From positions 243,008,177-243,072,176 of the forward strand of contig JALIGW010000002.1 of the NCBI GenBank assembly GCA_023053685.1: a DNA stretch of 64,000 bases, given 5' to 3'. This document shows, piece by piece, positions 1 to 10,238 of the stretch. Below the pieces are notes generated by a model. That model was not told where the DNA came from. It worked only from the letters and a program-made list of their open reading frames with translations, and ran no database searches. Positions within the stretch are counted from its first letter, which is position 1; every line of letters begins with the position of its first letter. Position numbers and translations under genes: made by a program. The stretch is from Diadophis punctatus similis. Its lineage: Eukaryota > Chordata > Lepidosauria > Squamata > Dipsadidae.

Positions 1-125
1 AATAATATATTGATTTTTGAATGATTGATTATATTGAAAAATTATGCATTTTTATTGTAATACCTTAAGGTATATGTGTATTGAATTGTATATGAAGTGG
101 TGGAGGAAAAAAAATTGGGAAAAAA
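1..125 (+). mobile_element. 3' end of an L1-type LINE fused to a V2R exon-5 splice donor
   Basis: This AT-rich stretch matches, with small changes, the LINE 3' tail at 28110-28375: both share the TTATTGTAATA, TAAGGTATATG and GTGGTGGAGGAAAAAA blocks in the same order. It ends in an A-rich tail at about 125 and runs directly into GGTGAGGGACTCCCATGAA, which is the donor and intron start after exon 5 of the V2R gene at 17589. The LINE therefore sits exactly where exon 5 of V2R gene 1 should end. The 5' side of the insertion lies outside the window. Confidence 0.75.
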
Positions 126-1397
126 AGGTGAGGGACTCCCATGAAAAGGTGCAGACATTTGAGATAACCATAGACCCTAACATTTTTCATGAAATGATGA
201 TGTAATATTCATTTTAAACCTTGGCTATAAAAAGGTAAATTCTTTTAATATGTATAATTATTTTATAGAGAGTGATAAGAATTAATATGGGAATTAAAAT
301 CATGAGCAGAATACTAAGAAAAGGGGGATTAATGGGGGCTTGACATTAAAAGGAAGATGGCATTTCTTGATCTTCTCTTATTTTTTTTTAATTCAAAAAG
401 TTTTATTAGTACAAAATTACATAGATAATAGCTAAATATTAAATAGAAAGTACAAACATTTTTTTTTATTTTTCTCCCCCCTAACCCACCCCCTTCCCTC
501 CCCCCATCCCCCCCCCCGGACTTCCCAGAGAGCATACAGGGCATGATATCAATTAAATAGATTTAAATTAAGTTAATTTAAAAAAAAAACCTTGTTGGAT
601 TTCCACATTATTTTTTTGAAAACTTCAACTCCAAATTGTGCACTGATAATATATCGTCTATATATAAAGTAATAGAGATACAAAAAAAATTAACAATACA
701 AGAAAAATACAAGAAAAACAAAAATAAGAGAAAAAAGAAAAAAAAAGAAAAAAATGAGCAAACAAAAAACTTCCTTCCTCCTCCTTTCAATCCTCTTCCC
801 TACGCAACATTTTCTCAAAATTAAATAAAACTTAAATGAGTATTGCATAAATAATAACTAAATATAAAATACAAGAATCTTAAACTAGTATTATTAACAT
901 AATATTACCATACATCAAATTATTAGCTTCAAAAAAAAAGTTCTAAATTTTTTTAAGAAATATTAATAATAAAAATAACCTCAAAATTGAATAAAACTTA
1001 ACTGAATATTACATAGATAATAACTAAATATTAAATAAAAAATTTTAACTCTAAATTTCATCATAATATTAATAGCATAATATTATTATACATCAACTTA
1101 TTAACTTCATAAAAGTTCTGAATCTTAAAAGGATATTGATAATAAACAGTTGAGTTAAAGATTCCAAATCTTCAAGAAGTATTTTTTTAAAAAAGGGAAT
1201 TAGAGAAAGAAAAATAAAAAAAAAGAAAAGGGGAAGAAAGAAGGATAAATACAATCATATTAGTCTCTATCCATCCAATAAGTTTCAATGCTGCATCTTT
1301 TTGTATCTTGATAGTTGCATCTTTTTATAGCTTAATGATCTTAAATTTATCAACTCGCCTCCCATCTGGTCCCGATCCTCCGTCTCCTTTTCCCCAT

Positions 1398-2395
1398 CTA
1401 TCTGGCTCTGCCAATCACTTTGATTCTTTGAATCTGTTTCCTTTTGATCCGACAAGGTGGCTTTCCCTCCTCCTCCTCTTTTATCTTCATACGTCTTTCC
1501 TCTGGAATTCTAAATATATCAGCCTTTAAAACATTGACATAAAATTCAGTAGCTTTCTCTATCGTATTAAGCCGGTATCTTTTTCCAGAAAATTTCACCG
1601 CTACTCCTGCTGGTGCTTCCCATTTATATTGTAAATTTAATCTTTTAAATTCATCAATCAGAAAGGTATAATCTTTTCTGGCTTTAAGCATTTTAGAGGT
1701 AATTTCTTTCCAAATCATTAATTCCTGGCTGTTCACCTGAAGGTTGTTCTTAAACGTTGCCTGTATAATTCTATTCCGTAAGGCTCTTGTAGTAAAATAT
1801 ATAACAATATCCCTTGGTAGATGTTTTTGTTTTGCATACCATGAGTTGACTCTATATATCTTGTCAATTTGTGTGACCAATTCCACTTTAGACATTCCAG
1901 ACACCTGCTCCAGAGCTTCAACCATCCTTCCTTTCAAATCTTCATATAATCCCTCCTTCAACCCTCTCACCCTTATAGCAACTTCCATAGATCTGAACTG
2001 CGTCATCAACACCTCTGTCTCTAAATTTGCAATGTCATTTTGAATTTTATCTATATATTCCACCGAGGTTGCCAAAGCTTGTTTATTTGTTTCAATACGA
2101 TCCACCAAAACTTCAATATTTGTTGCTAATCCTTTACAAACCTCTAACACATCAGTCCTAAGTTGTTGATCCATATTCTTTAAAGCAGCCTGCATTTTTT
2201 TATCTATTTCACTATTTTTTTTTTGTTAAATTCCATAATCAGTTCATTTTTCATAGTCCTTAAAGTACTTAATAAATGTTCGGGTGTCAAAGACTGTGGA
2301 GGTGTTAACTCAGTAATAAGTTGCATTTTAGAAGTATAACCAGAGGAATAGTCATTTCTTTTGCTCAAAACAGTCTTTCCGGATTTTGAAGCCAT
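1398..2395 (-). pseudogene. L1 ORF1p-like protein, one frameshift
   Basis: L1 ORF1 proteins are RNA-binding trimeric chaperones that coat the LINE transcript. The reading frame starts at the ATG at 2395 and shifts in an A run (T run in the plus strand at about 2216-2223). It continues to a stop at 1398. The second part is 265 residues: an N-terminal stretch with heptad-like spacing, a central RRM-like region, and a C-terminal domain with the pattern LNLQYKWEAPAGVAVKFSG, typical of L1 ORF1 C-terminal domains. Only the homopolymer frameshift separates the two parts, so the copy is fairly young. Identification as L1 ORF1 rests on domain order and pattern, not on a search. Confidence 0.75.
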
Positions 2396-2969
2396 TATGG
2401 TATTTCCAGAGGAGTACAGAGAAAAAGCCAAATCTCTAATTAAAGTTCTTTCCAATTTCAAAACCAGATAGTCTTTTATTATTAAAAATCTATCAGTTGT
2501 AACTTTAATCCAAGATCAGGAGACAGAGAAAGAAAAGCCAGTTTTCAAAGTCAAAAGTTTCCATGAGAAAAAAAGCCACTAGTGAAACAAAAGTCACTTT
2601 CACTTCTCCTCCCACCTTCTTCAATCACCATATTGTTGCTTATTAACTGTTACTTTGTTTCCTTTCCGAAGTGAAAGTTAGCAGAGGAGTTGAAGAAGAC
2701 AAAAAATTCAGTACTTGCCCATCTGCACTCCTGTTTCTCTCTGTCTGCTTCTTTAAATCAAAAAATAATTATAAATCCCATTCTGGAAGCAGTTGTGGTC
2801 ACGGCATCTTGCTCCGCAAAAGCGGAGGTTTCTGGATTCCCGGAGCAGCAGACAGGCTGCATGGGGAGCCCTCACTCTTCGCGCCCCTAGATGGCTCCTA
2901 GGGCACAAGGGGGGCTCTACCCCACCTGTCAAGCTCTCATCTCTCCCCTTTGCCTGGGGAAGAGATTTC

Positions 2970-3000
2970 AAAGCCGCCAGACAGCTGTTCTGGCGGCTTT
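2970..3000. other. Perfect 12-bp hairpin in the L1 5' UTR
   Basis: AAAGCCGCCAGA at 2970-2981 is the exact reverse complement of TCTGGCGGCTTT at 2989-3000, with the 7-base loop CAGCTGT. It lies about 70-100 bases inside the 5' end of the L1-type element, where it would form a strong RNA stem. Confidence 0.85.
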
Positions 3001-3206
3001 TTACAAAGAATCGGAAAGGCGCACAACAAGGAGCGTCCGCGATGGCGCGATCCAAACCGGAAGTCAATCTTCTCTTATTTAGTGGTGATACTGCCATGTT
3101 TTCTTGGAGTCTCTCTTAGGAAATTGAGAACTCCTTGTTCTTCCCTTCCCTTCCCTTCCTCCACTAATGCAAGTGTAAAACACTGGGCATAACAATTTGA
3201 GAAATT

Positions 3207-3257
3207 CCTCCCTCCCTCCCTCCCTCCCTCCCTCCCTCCCTCCCTCCCTCCCTTCCT
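3207..3257. repeat. (CCCT)n microsatellite
   Basis: About 12 near-perfect CCCT units lie in the intron 5 remnant of V2R gene 1. The corresponding place in gene 2 has only a short CCTGCCTG-rich stretch (about 17946-17975). Confidence 0.9.
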
Positions 3258-3264
3258 TTTTCAA

Positions 3265-3485
3265 CAAAGAAGAGAGAGTCAAACTATTCTCCAAAGCCCC
3301 TGAGGGTAGAATAAGAAGCAATGGGTGGAAACTAAACAAGGAGAGAAGCAACTTAGAACTAAGAATATTCTATTCTATTTTATTCTATTCTATTCTATTC
3401 TATTCTATTCTATTCTATTCTATTCTATTCTATTCTATTCTATTCTATTTCTATTTCTATTTCTATTTCTATTCTATTCTATTCT
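3265..3485 (+). mobile_element. CR1 LINE fragment with a (TTCTA)n tail
   Basis: Translation in the + direction gives the CR1 reverse-transcriptase C-terminal pattern KLFSKAPEGRIRSNGWKLNK, followed directly by a TTCTA array (about 3367-3455) that changes to TTTCTA units. The usual last 150 bp of CR1 between the coding end and the array is missing, so the array joined or recombined internally. Confidence 0.8.
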
Positions 3486-3621
3486 ACTCTTCATCGGAGG
3501 GCTGTGGAATGTTTAAACAATGGAAGCTCTAGTCCCATCTGTCAACCTAAACTGAGGCCTCCCTGTATGCATCTGATGCAAGAACATGATTTACAGTAGT
3601 TGTTAATCTCACTCTTTTCAG

Positions 3622-4517
3622 ATGCTGAAAAATGCACCAAATGTCCAGCAGAACAGTATCCAAACAAAAACCAAGATGACTGTATTCCTAAGATTGAAAC
3701 TTTCCTATCTTATCAAGAAAATCTGGGCATTGTCCTGGCTTCCCTTGCCTTGTTCCTGTCTTTGATAACAGGTTTTGTCTTGGGAACATTCATTAAATTC
3801 CGAGAAACTCCCATAGTCAAAGCCAACAATCGAGATCTCTCCTACATCCTCCTCATCTCCCTCTTGCTCTTCCTCTTGACCTCATTCCTGTTCATTGGCC
3901 AACCAAGGAGAGCTACTTGCCTTCTTCAACAAACAGCTTTCAGCAACATCTTCTCAGTTGCCATTTCTACCATCTTGGCAAAAACAGTCATGGTGGTGTT
4001 AGTGTTCTTGGCCACAAAACCAGGGAATAAAGTGCAGAGATGGCTAGGGAAGAGCCTGGCTAATTCCATCATATTTTCGTGTTCTGGTGTCCAAGTTGCT
4101 CTCTGCAGCATCTGGTTAGGCACTTCTCCCCCATTCTTTGAGTCGGACATGTACTCACAATCTGCAGAGATCATCCTGCAATGTAATGAAGGCTCTGTTG
4201 TCATGTTCTACCTTGCCCTTGGCTACATGGCCTTCCTGGCTCTCATCTGCTTCACAGTGGCTTTCCTGGCCAGGAATCTACCTGGAGCCTTCAATGAAGC
4301 CAAACTCATCACCTTCAGCATGTTGGTCTTCTGCAGTGTCTGGATAACCTTTGTACCCACCTACCTGAGCACCAAAGGAAAGTATATGGTGGCTGTGCAG
4401 GTTTTTTCCATCTTGGCCTCCAGTGCTGGACTTCTGGGCTGCATCTTCATCCCCAAGTGCTATATTATTTTTTTAAGACCAGACCTGAATACAAAGCAAT
4501 ATTTATTTTCAAAATAA
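3622..4517 (+). CDS. Vomeronasal type-2 receptor, last exon (gene 1)
   Basis: This is exon 6 of a V2R, a class C GPCR of vomeronasal sensory neurons that detects peptide or protein chemosignals. The exon starts after CTCTTTTCAG and, with the last base of exon 5, begins with Asp. It encodes the end of the cysteine-rich domain ([11 protein letters not shown]), seven hydrophobic segments, the class C landmarks [30 protein letters not shown] and [11 protein letters not shown], and a short tail ending [10 protein letters not shown]. The frame is open to the stop at 4515-4517. It differs from exon 6 of gene 2 at about 8 of 298 residues. The exon-5 position upstream is occupied by an L1 tail, so the gene may be broken even though this exon is intact. 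Confidence 0.92.
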
Positions 4518-4651
4518 GATACGAATTGACTTGCCACGTCTTTCCCAAAAATGCCAGTTTATTTCTTCCAAAATATTATTGGCAGCCTAATGTTTCTAAA
4601 AAAGCACAAACACACACAACTAAAATTTTGTTTGGTTTGGTTTTGCATCAC

Positions 4652-4657
4652 AATAAA
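4652..4657 (+). terminator. Candidate polyadenylation signal of V2R gene 1
   Basis: AATAAA lies 135 bp after the stop codon. The aligned site in gene 2 (about 19059) reads AATAGA, so only gene 1 keeps the canonical hexamer here. Confidence 0.5.
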
Positions 4658-4732
4658 AATAATCCACCATTTTTAATAAATACATGTCTCCCTTATACTT
4701 TTAATGTATGTATGTATGTGCTAAACTGTGTT

Positions 4733-4843
<111 letters not shown>

Positions 4844-4974
4844 CTCTCTCTTTCCAAAATGTGTTTCATCCATTTGATTTGTCTTTATTGATAAATTATT
4901 ATATCAATATTATTAATGTTGATAGTTTGATTAATGTAAGAAAAGTAAGGTTTTACACTTCAGCAAGAAAAACT

Positions 4975-5100
4975 AAATGTGCAGGAACAGATTAAGTGAA
5001 ATGTGGCACAACAACAGTAACTGTGAGAGGGATTTTGGAGTCCTAGTGGACAAAACCGGATGCAGTATTCCAGGTCTGGTCTTATTAAGGTTTTATAAAT
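4975..5100. mobile_element. Rearranged CR1 fragment
   Basis: The left half reads on the + strand like CR1 (CERDFGVLVDK). The right half, from ACCGGATGCAGTATTCCAGG, matches CR1 on the opposite strand, as in the copies at 34260 and 53700. This is an inverted fusion of two CR1 parts, as twin priming can produce. Confidence 0.5.
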
Positions 5101-5479
5101 TTGTAAATGTTTTATCATTTTATTGGTCATCAAAGGAAAATAAAAAAGCCATGCAAGAATTTAAGTTTTTCTTTGAAACATTAATTAGGAAAGTCCCAGA
5201 GGACTATGAAGATCAGAATGTTCCTTTGAACAGCATAACACTGTTAAAGATGTTCCTTTGAACAGGCTAAAAATACAGAAGTGGCCAAAACTGTTGGGGA
5301 AACCTTTTGGGAAAAGTGTATTTTCTAAAACTAGTTAATACACCACTTTTTTTGGGAGTAGTACCATAAAACTATATATCAATGGAAAGATAATTTAATC
5401 AAGAATGTAATGCAATAACTTTTATGAAGGATTTGCTATTAGAATAGCAGTTACACTCTAAAGAAGAAAAGTGAAACAC

Positions 5480-5547
5480 ATAGAAAAAAACGAGATATAC
5501 AAAAATTATCACCATAGAAAAAAATGAGATATACAAAAATTATCACC
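5480..5547. repeat. 34-bp direct tandem duplication
   Basis: The block CATAGAAAAAAACGAGATAT with its following bases up to TTATCAC occurs twice back to back, with one C/T difference, inside the left arm of the Tc1-like element. Confidence 0.85.
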
Positions 5548-5551
5548 ATGT

Positions 5552-5695
5552 CAGTTTAATTTAATTTAATTTAATTTAATTTAATTTAATTTAATTTAAT
5601 TTAATTTAATTTAATTTAATTTAATTTAATTTAATTTAATTTAATTTAATTTAATTTAATTTAATTTAATTTAATTTAATTTAATTTAATTTAAT
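5552..5695. repeat. (TTTAA)n array at an L2 3' end
   Basis: About 28 units of TTTAA directly follow, in LINE orientation, the L2 3' terminus at about 5698-5750. The L2 copy at 32599 carries the same pentamer. Confidence 0.95.
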
Positions 5696-8600
5696 AGATT
5701 TGTATGCCGCCCAACTCCCGGGGGACTCTGGGCGGCTCACAACATATCCAAATCTATTACAATAAAACATCACAGTTAAAAAGATATAAAAAATTAAAAG
5801 AAAATCTCCAACATTCATAACAAGGGGGGAGACCCAGAGATAATATGCTCGGTCTCACTTTCACCCCGCCTGCCGGAAGAGCCACGTTTTTATTGCTTTC
5901 CGGAAGGCCAGCAGGGTGGGGATGGCTCTGATCTCCGGAGGAAGTTGGTTCCATAGGGAGGGAGCTCCCACAGAGAAGGCTCTCCCCCTAGGCCCCGCCA
6001 ACCGACATTGTTTGGTTGATGGGACCTGGAGGAGACCCACTCTGTGGGACCTAACTGGTCTTAGGGAGGTATGCGGCAGGATGCGGTCCCGAAGGTAACC
6101 TGGCCCTGAGCCATGTAGGGCTTTAAAGGTAACGACCAACACCTTAAATTGGATCCGGAGACTAATGGGCAACCAATGCAGCTGCCGGAGGACAGGTGTT
6201 ACATGGGTGTACCTGGGCGCACCCACCACGGCACGAGCAGCCGCATTTTGCACCAACTGTAGTCTCCGGATACTCTTCAAGGGTAGCCCCATGTAGAGCG
6301 CATTGCAGTAATCCAGCCGGGAGGTGATAAGGGCGTGGGTGACTGTGAGTAGCGCCTCCCTCTCCAAGAAGGGTCGCAATTGGTGCACTAGGCGAACCTG
6401 TGCAAAGGTCCCCCTAGCCACAGCTGAAAGATGTTGCTCCAATTTTAGCTGTGGGTCTAGGAGGACACCCAAATTGCGAACCCGTACTGAGGGAGTTAAT
6501 TTCTCTCCCCCAAGAACCAAGGAGGGGCAATTGACATAATCCTTGGGAGGCAATATCCACAGCCACTCGGTCTTGTCAGGGTTGAGCTTTAGCCGGTTTT
6601 TCCCCATCCAGACCATAACATCGTCCAGGCAGCGGCACATTACATCGACGGCTTCCCTGAATTGAGACGGGGTGGAGATGTACAACTGGGTATCATCAGC
6701 ATATTGCTGATACCTCACCCCGTGTCGTCAGATGATCTCACCCAGTGGTTTCATGTAGATGTTAAACAGGATGGGCGAGAGGACCGAGCCCTGCGGCACC
6801 CCACAAAGTAGGGGCCTAGGGCTCGACATCTGCCCCCCTGTCAACACCGACTGCGTCCTGTCAGAGAGGTAGGAGGAGAACCACTGTAACACAGTGCCGC
6901 CCACTCCCACCTCGCCGAGACGACGCAGAAGGATACCATGGTCAATGGTATCGAAAGCCGCTGAGAGGTCAAGTAGCACCAGGATGGAGGAATGACCCCC
7001 ATCCCGGGCTCGCCAGAGGTCATCCATCAGAGTGACCAAAGCCGTTTCCGTACTGTAGCCGCGCCTGAAACCCGATTGAAAGGGATCCAGAAAATCAGTG
7101 TCATCCAACAGCCGTAGGAGTTGGAGTGCCACCACTTTCTCTACAACCTTCCCCACAAAGGGAAGGTTGGAGACCGGACGGAAGTTCTTTAAATCCGCTG
7201 GGTCCAGGGAAGGCTTCTTGAGGAGGGGCCTCACCACCGCGACCTTTAAGGGCCGCGGGACGGACCCCTCTCTCAGAGAAGCGTTGACCAACGCCTGGAG
7301 CCAGCCGCGTGAAACCTCCCTGGTGGCCGAAACCAACCAGGATGGACACGGTTCCAATAAACAAGTGGCGGAACTCATCGCTCCTATGGCCTTGTCTACA
7401 TCATCAGGAGTCACCGGTTCAAACTCCTCCCATATAACAGGACTAAGACCTGCCCCTGTCACCTCGGCCTGTACTGCCCAATCGGAGTCCAGGTCTGTCC
7501 GAATCTGAGTGACTTTATCCGCCAGAAACCGAGAAAATTCCTCAGCTCTGCCCTGCAAGGGATCTTCGCCACCCTCCTTGGCTAGGAGGGAGCGGGTCAC
7601 CCTAAACAGGGCGGCTGGGCGGGAGTCAGCGGACGCAATAAGGGTGGAAAAATGCGAACATTTTGACGCCCTTATCGCCACTAAGTAAGACTTAATGAAA
7701 GTTCTTAAAAGTGTCCGGTCAGACTCAGCTTTACTAGATCTCCATCATCGCTCTAGGCGTCTCTTATGGCGCTTCATCTCCCGGAGTTCCTCAGTAAACC
7801 AAGGGGCCCTCCTGGATCCGCTACCACGGAGAGGCCGCAAAGGCGCAATCCGATCCAAGGCCCCCGCCGCCACCCGATTCCAGGTGGCTACAAGGTCCTC
7901 GGCCGAGTTGTGTACCAGGGATTCAGGTATTTCCCCAAGCTCCCTCTGGAATCCCTCGGGCTCCATTAGGCGCCTGGGGTGGAACCACTTAGTCGGTCCC
8001 GCCTCCTTGCGGTGGAGGAGTGGTGCCATGAAATCCATCCTCAGAAGGAAATGATCTGACCACGACAAGGGTACTGTGACTAAACCCCTCAGCCTCAGAT
8101 CATCTCTCCACTGCCCCGAGAGAAACACAAGGTCAAGCGTGTGACCTCCCTCATGAGTCGGACCCTGAACTACTTGGGTCAGGTCCATGGTTGTCATGGA
8201 AGCCATGAACTCCTGGACTGCCCCTGAGGCTTCGCCGGGCGATGGCAGATTAAAGTCCCCCAGCACCATCAACCTGGGGAACTCAATCGCCAGCCCCGCA
8301 ACCGCCTCAAGCAGAACAGGCAGGGCCTTTGCAATGCAGCTAGGAGGCAGGTACGTTAACAAAAGGCCCACCTGAACCCCTAAGTCCAACTTCAGAAGGA
8401 GCGTCTCACACCCAACAATCTCCGGGGCAGGGCTCCTTCGAGGGCAAAGGTTCTGGCGAGCTATAATAGCCACTCCTCCACCCCTTCCCTGGGGTCGCGG
8501 CTGATGCTGGACTGAAAACCCGTCCGGGCATATTTCGGAGAGGGGGACCCCCCCTCCTGACCCAGCCAGGTTTCAGTAATACATGCCAGGTCAGCCCCCT

Positions 8601-8961
8601 CTTCCAGGATTAGATCCCGTACAAGGGGGGCCTTGTTCATAATCGACCTGGCATTCAACAGCAGCAGCTTGAGCCCGGGGCCCTGACATCCCTGGTTACC
8701 AGGTACTCGGGCTGAGCTAGATGGAACCATATCAGAGGGGCCAGAACAAGGAATCGCTTGTAAACAGCGAATCCTCGTTCCCCGAGAGCGGCCTACCCCT
8801 CTGCTCCCGCCATACCTACCCCTCCCTGTTATGACCGTAATGCTCCTACTCCCACTACCCCCAGAGATCCCCTCCCCTCCCCCGCTGGTCCTCCGTTCTC
8901 CCGACAGGCCATACACTCCACTCATACTGGGCCCGGGGTTGGTCCCACACCCCCCTCCGCT
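5555..8961 (-). mobile_element. L2-type LINE, nearly full length
   Basis: On the - strand the element runs from about 8960 to a 3' terminus GGGAGTTGGGCGGCATACAA followed by (ATTAA)n. The flanks TCAGTTTAAT at 5551 and TCAGTTAAT at 8962 look like a target-site duplication in the host Tc1 element. It encodes an apurinic endonuclease-like domain and an L2/CR1-type reverse transcriptase. The same 3' terminus recurs at 20065, 32560, 35550, 41810 and 62700 in the window. Confidence 0.88.
5861..8925 (-). pseudogene. L2 ORF2: endonuclease and reverse transcriptase, three lesions
   Basis: Read on the - strand, the N-terminus carries the endonuclease start LLLLNARSIMNKAPLVRDL and then ITETWL. A frameshift near 8465 follows, then the endonuclease core (LGDFNLPSP, and SDHF as the catalytic His region). 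The reverse transcriptase shows LKNFRPVSNLPFVGKVVEK, LDLSAAFDTIDH, GVPQGSVLSPILFN and YADDTQLY, and the C-terminus has LDYCNALYMGLP and SLWNQLPPEIR. Two in-frame TGA codons, near 7743 and 6728, interrupt otherwise open sequence. The frame ends at 5861, giving a protein of roughly 1000 residues if unbroken. The catalytic YADD is intact. Confidence 0.88.
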
Positions 8962-9483
8962 TCAGTTAATAGTTGGGTAACCTTTAGCGTGAATTACAGC
9001 CTTACAATGTCTTCCCATGGAGTGAACCAAGTCTTTTAGTTCTGCAGCTCTTATAATGTGAAACCAAGATTGAATGATTGCTTCTATTAACTGGATTTTA
9101 TCGCTTCTGACTAACAAGTTTCTTTAGATTTTCAATTGGGTTAAGGTCTGGACTATTCCCAGGCCATTCCAGCAGAGGAATATGATTATCTTGAAACTCC
9201 CAAAAAAGTGGTGTTATTAGCCATCAAACCTCAAAAATACACTTTTCCCAAAAGTTTTCCACAATTTTGGCCACTACTGTAGGTGAGATGGGCAACACAC
9301 AAATGAACACTCTTAAAGATCTTGTTTGCAGGATTTTGTTGCATTTCAGGGGACCCATAAGTGAAACTTAATAACATCAAGAGGAAATAACATCCCATAA
9401 GTGGGATTCACAGTTATCTACAGACTGATCAAATCCCTCTAGACAAAAAACGATATTAATATGCCACTAATCATGGCCATGCT

Positions 9484-10008
9484 GAATGTCTTTCTTAATT
9501 TGAATTTTCTAAAAGTGTTTTGTTGGATAGATCTGGAGCCAAATTCTCCAGTCTCATCTTTGAAGTCTCATTGCCCCATCTTCAAAGTTTTAAGCCACAT
9601 TTGTTAGTTCTCTCTTTTGGCACCTTGTTTATTCACTCACTCCTGGTTGAGAGAGTCGAGTTTGCTTTTACTTGCAATTATCCAAATCACAGTGATTTTT
9701 TCCCCTTTATGTTAGTACACTAGGGAGATTTCTGCAAACTTACAGAAAATGTAATATTATTAACATGTCAGAATAGGTTTTGATGTCAAAAGCAATATTA
9801 GGTGGAATCTAAGTCAGCAAAGCCGGGTGCATAAATGACTCTGGAGACCGAAAGAGAATCTGTGGGTGGGACAAGCAGGACAAGTAAGGGCTTTGGCTGC
9901 ACTCTGACTGGATCTGAAGCTTCTGTCTTGGAGAGGCTTTGGTTTCTTCCACCTCCTCATTCTTTGTTAAAAAGCAAGTGCTACAGAGAAGGCTCAGGAA
10001 CAGAAGCC
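9484..10008 (+). promoter_or_regulatory. Putative V2R gene 2 promoter and 5' UTR
   Basis: Several short blocks recur in the same order upstream of V2R gene 3: CCAAATTCTCC (9538 and 54779), TATCCAAAT followed by AGTGATT (about 9678 and 54848), and TGCATAAATG (9828-9837 and 55001-55010). The last is a TATA-like box 180 bp before the ATG in gene 2 and 186 bp in gene 3. Shared spacing in paralogues that otherwise diverge suggests a conserved core promoter. No transcription start is visible directly. Confidence 0.5.
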
Positions 10009-10238
10009 ATGCTGCTGCTGCTGCTGCTGCTGCTACTTCTACTTGTGCTGTTTCAGTGGCCACAGACAGACAGTGGGATGCTCAAAGCCAAATGCCTCCT
10101 GACTCTGGAGCAAGGTGAAGTGAACCCAAAGAATCACTACAAGCCGGGAGATTACTTCATTAGTGGCATAGTCTCTACAAAAAAGGTTTGGTCTCATTCA
10201 TTAAACTTCAGTAGAAGTCCTTCAGCAAAATTCTCCAT
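10009..10238 (+). CDS. V2R gene 2 exon 1 (signal peptide)
   Basis: The ATG at 10009 opens a signal peptide of about eleven Leu residues encoded by a CTG repeat, followed by the V2R start pattern [10 protein letters not shown] and [11 protein letters not shown]. The donor is CCAT/GTAAGT at 10239. The same start is used by gene 3 apart from four extra residues there. Confidence 0.9.

Larger units (their letters stand above)
384..3066 (-). mobile_element. L1-type LINE with ORF1 but no ORF2 (HAL1-like)
   Basis: The insertion is bounded by a 14-bp direct repeat, ATCTTCTCTTATTT, at 370-383 and 3067-3080, and the ordinary V2R intron sequence resumes on both sides. On the - strand it reads a GC-rich 5' UTR (about 3066-2396), ORF1 (2395-1398) and then an AT-rich 3' region ending in an A tail (T run at 381-389). 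The 3' region holds a G-rich tract (plus-strand C run near 475-520) and copies of an ACTAAATAT-containing unit about 165 bp apart. No endonuclease or reverse transcriptase reading frame is present between ORF1 and the tail. It is either a non-autonomous ORF1-only family or one copy with an internal deletion. Confidence 0.8.
127..3621 (+). other. Intron 5 of V2R gene 1, expanded by transposons
   Basis: The blocks 127-380, 3081-3190 and 3590-3621 align with the 434-bp intron 5 of V2R gene 2 (17589-18022). The extra 3 kb is one L1-type insertion (384-3066), a CCCT repeat and a CR1 fragment with a TTCTA array. The acceptor before 3622 (CACTCTTTTCAG) is kept. Confidence 0.8.
5276..9279 (-). mobile_element. 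Tc1/mariner-type transposon, split by an L2 LINE
   Basis: Terminal inverted repeats begin CAGAAGTGGCCAAAACTGTT at 5276 and, on the - strand, CAGTAGTGGCCAAAATTGTG at 9279. Similarity extends about 80 bp inward. TA dinucleotides flank both ends (5274-5275 and 9280-9281), as expected for this superfamily. Near 9150-9185 the - strand encodes NSPDLNPIENL, the conserved block holding the third acidic region of Tc1-like transposases, followed by the degenerate transposase C-terminus. Without the L2 insertion (about 5555-8961) the element would be about 600 bp, so it was already internally deleted. Confidence 0.85.

Noticed and set aside
3926..4204. Antisense frame inside the V2R exon, also at 18327-18605
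   Set aside because: Both copies exist only because the exons are duplicated; no motif or initiation context suggests a gene.
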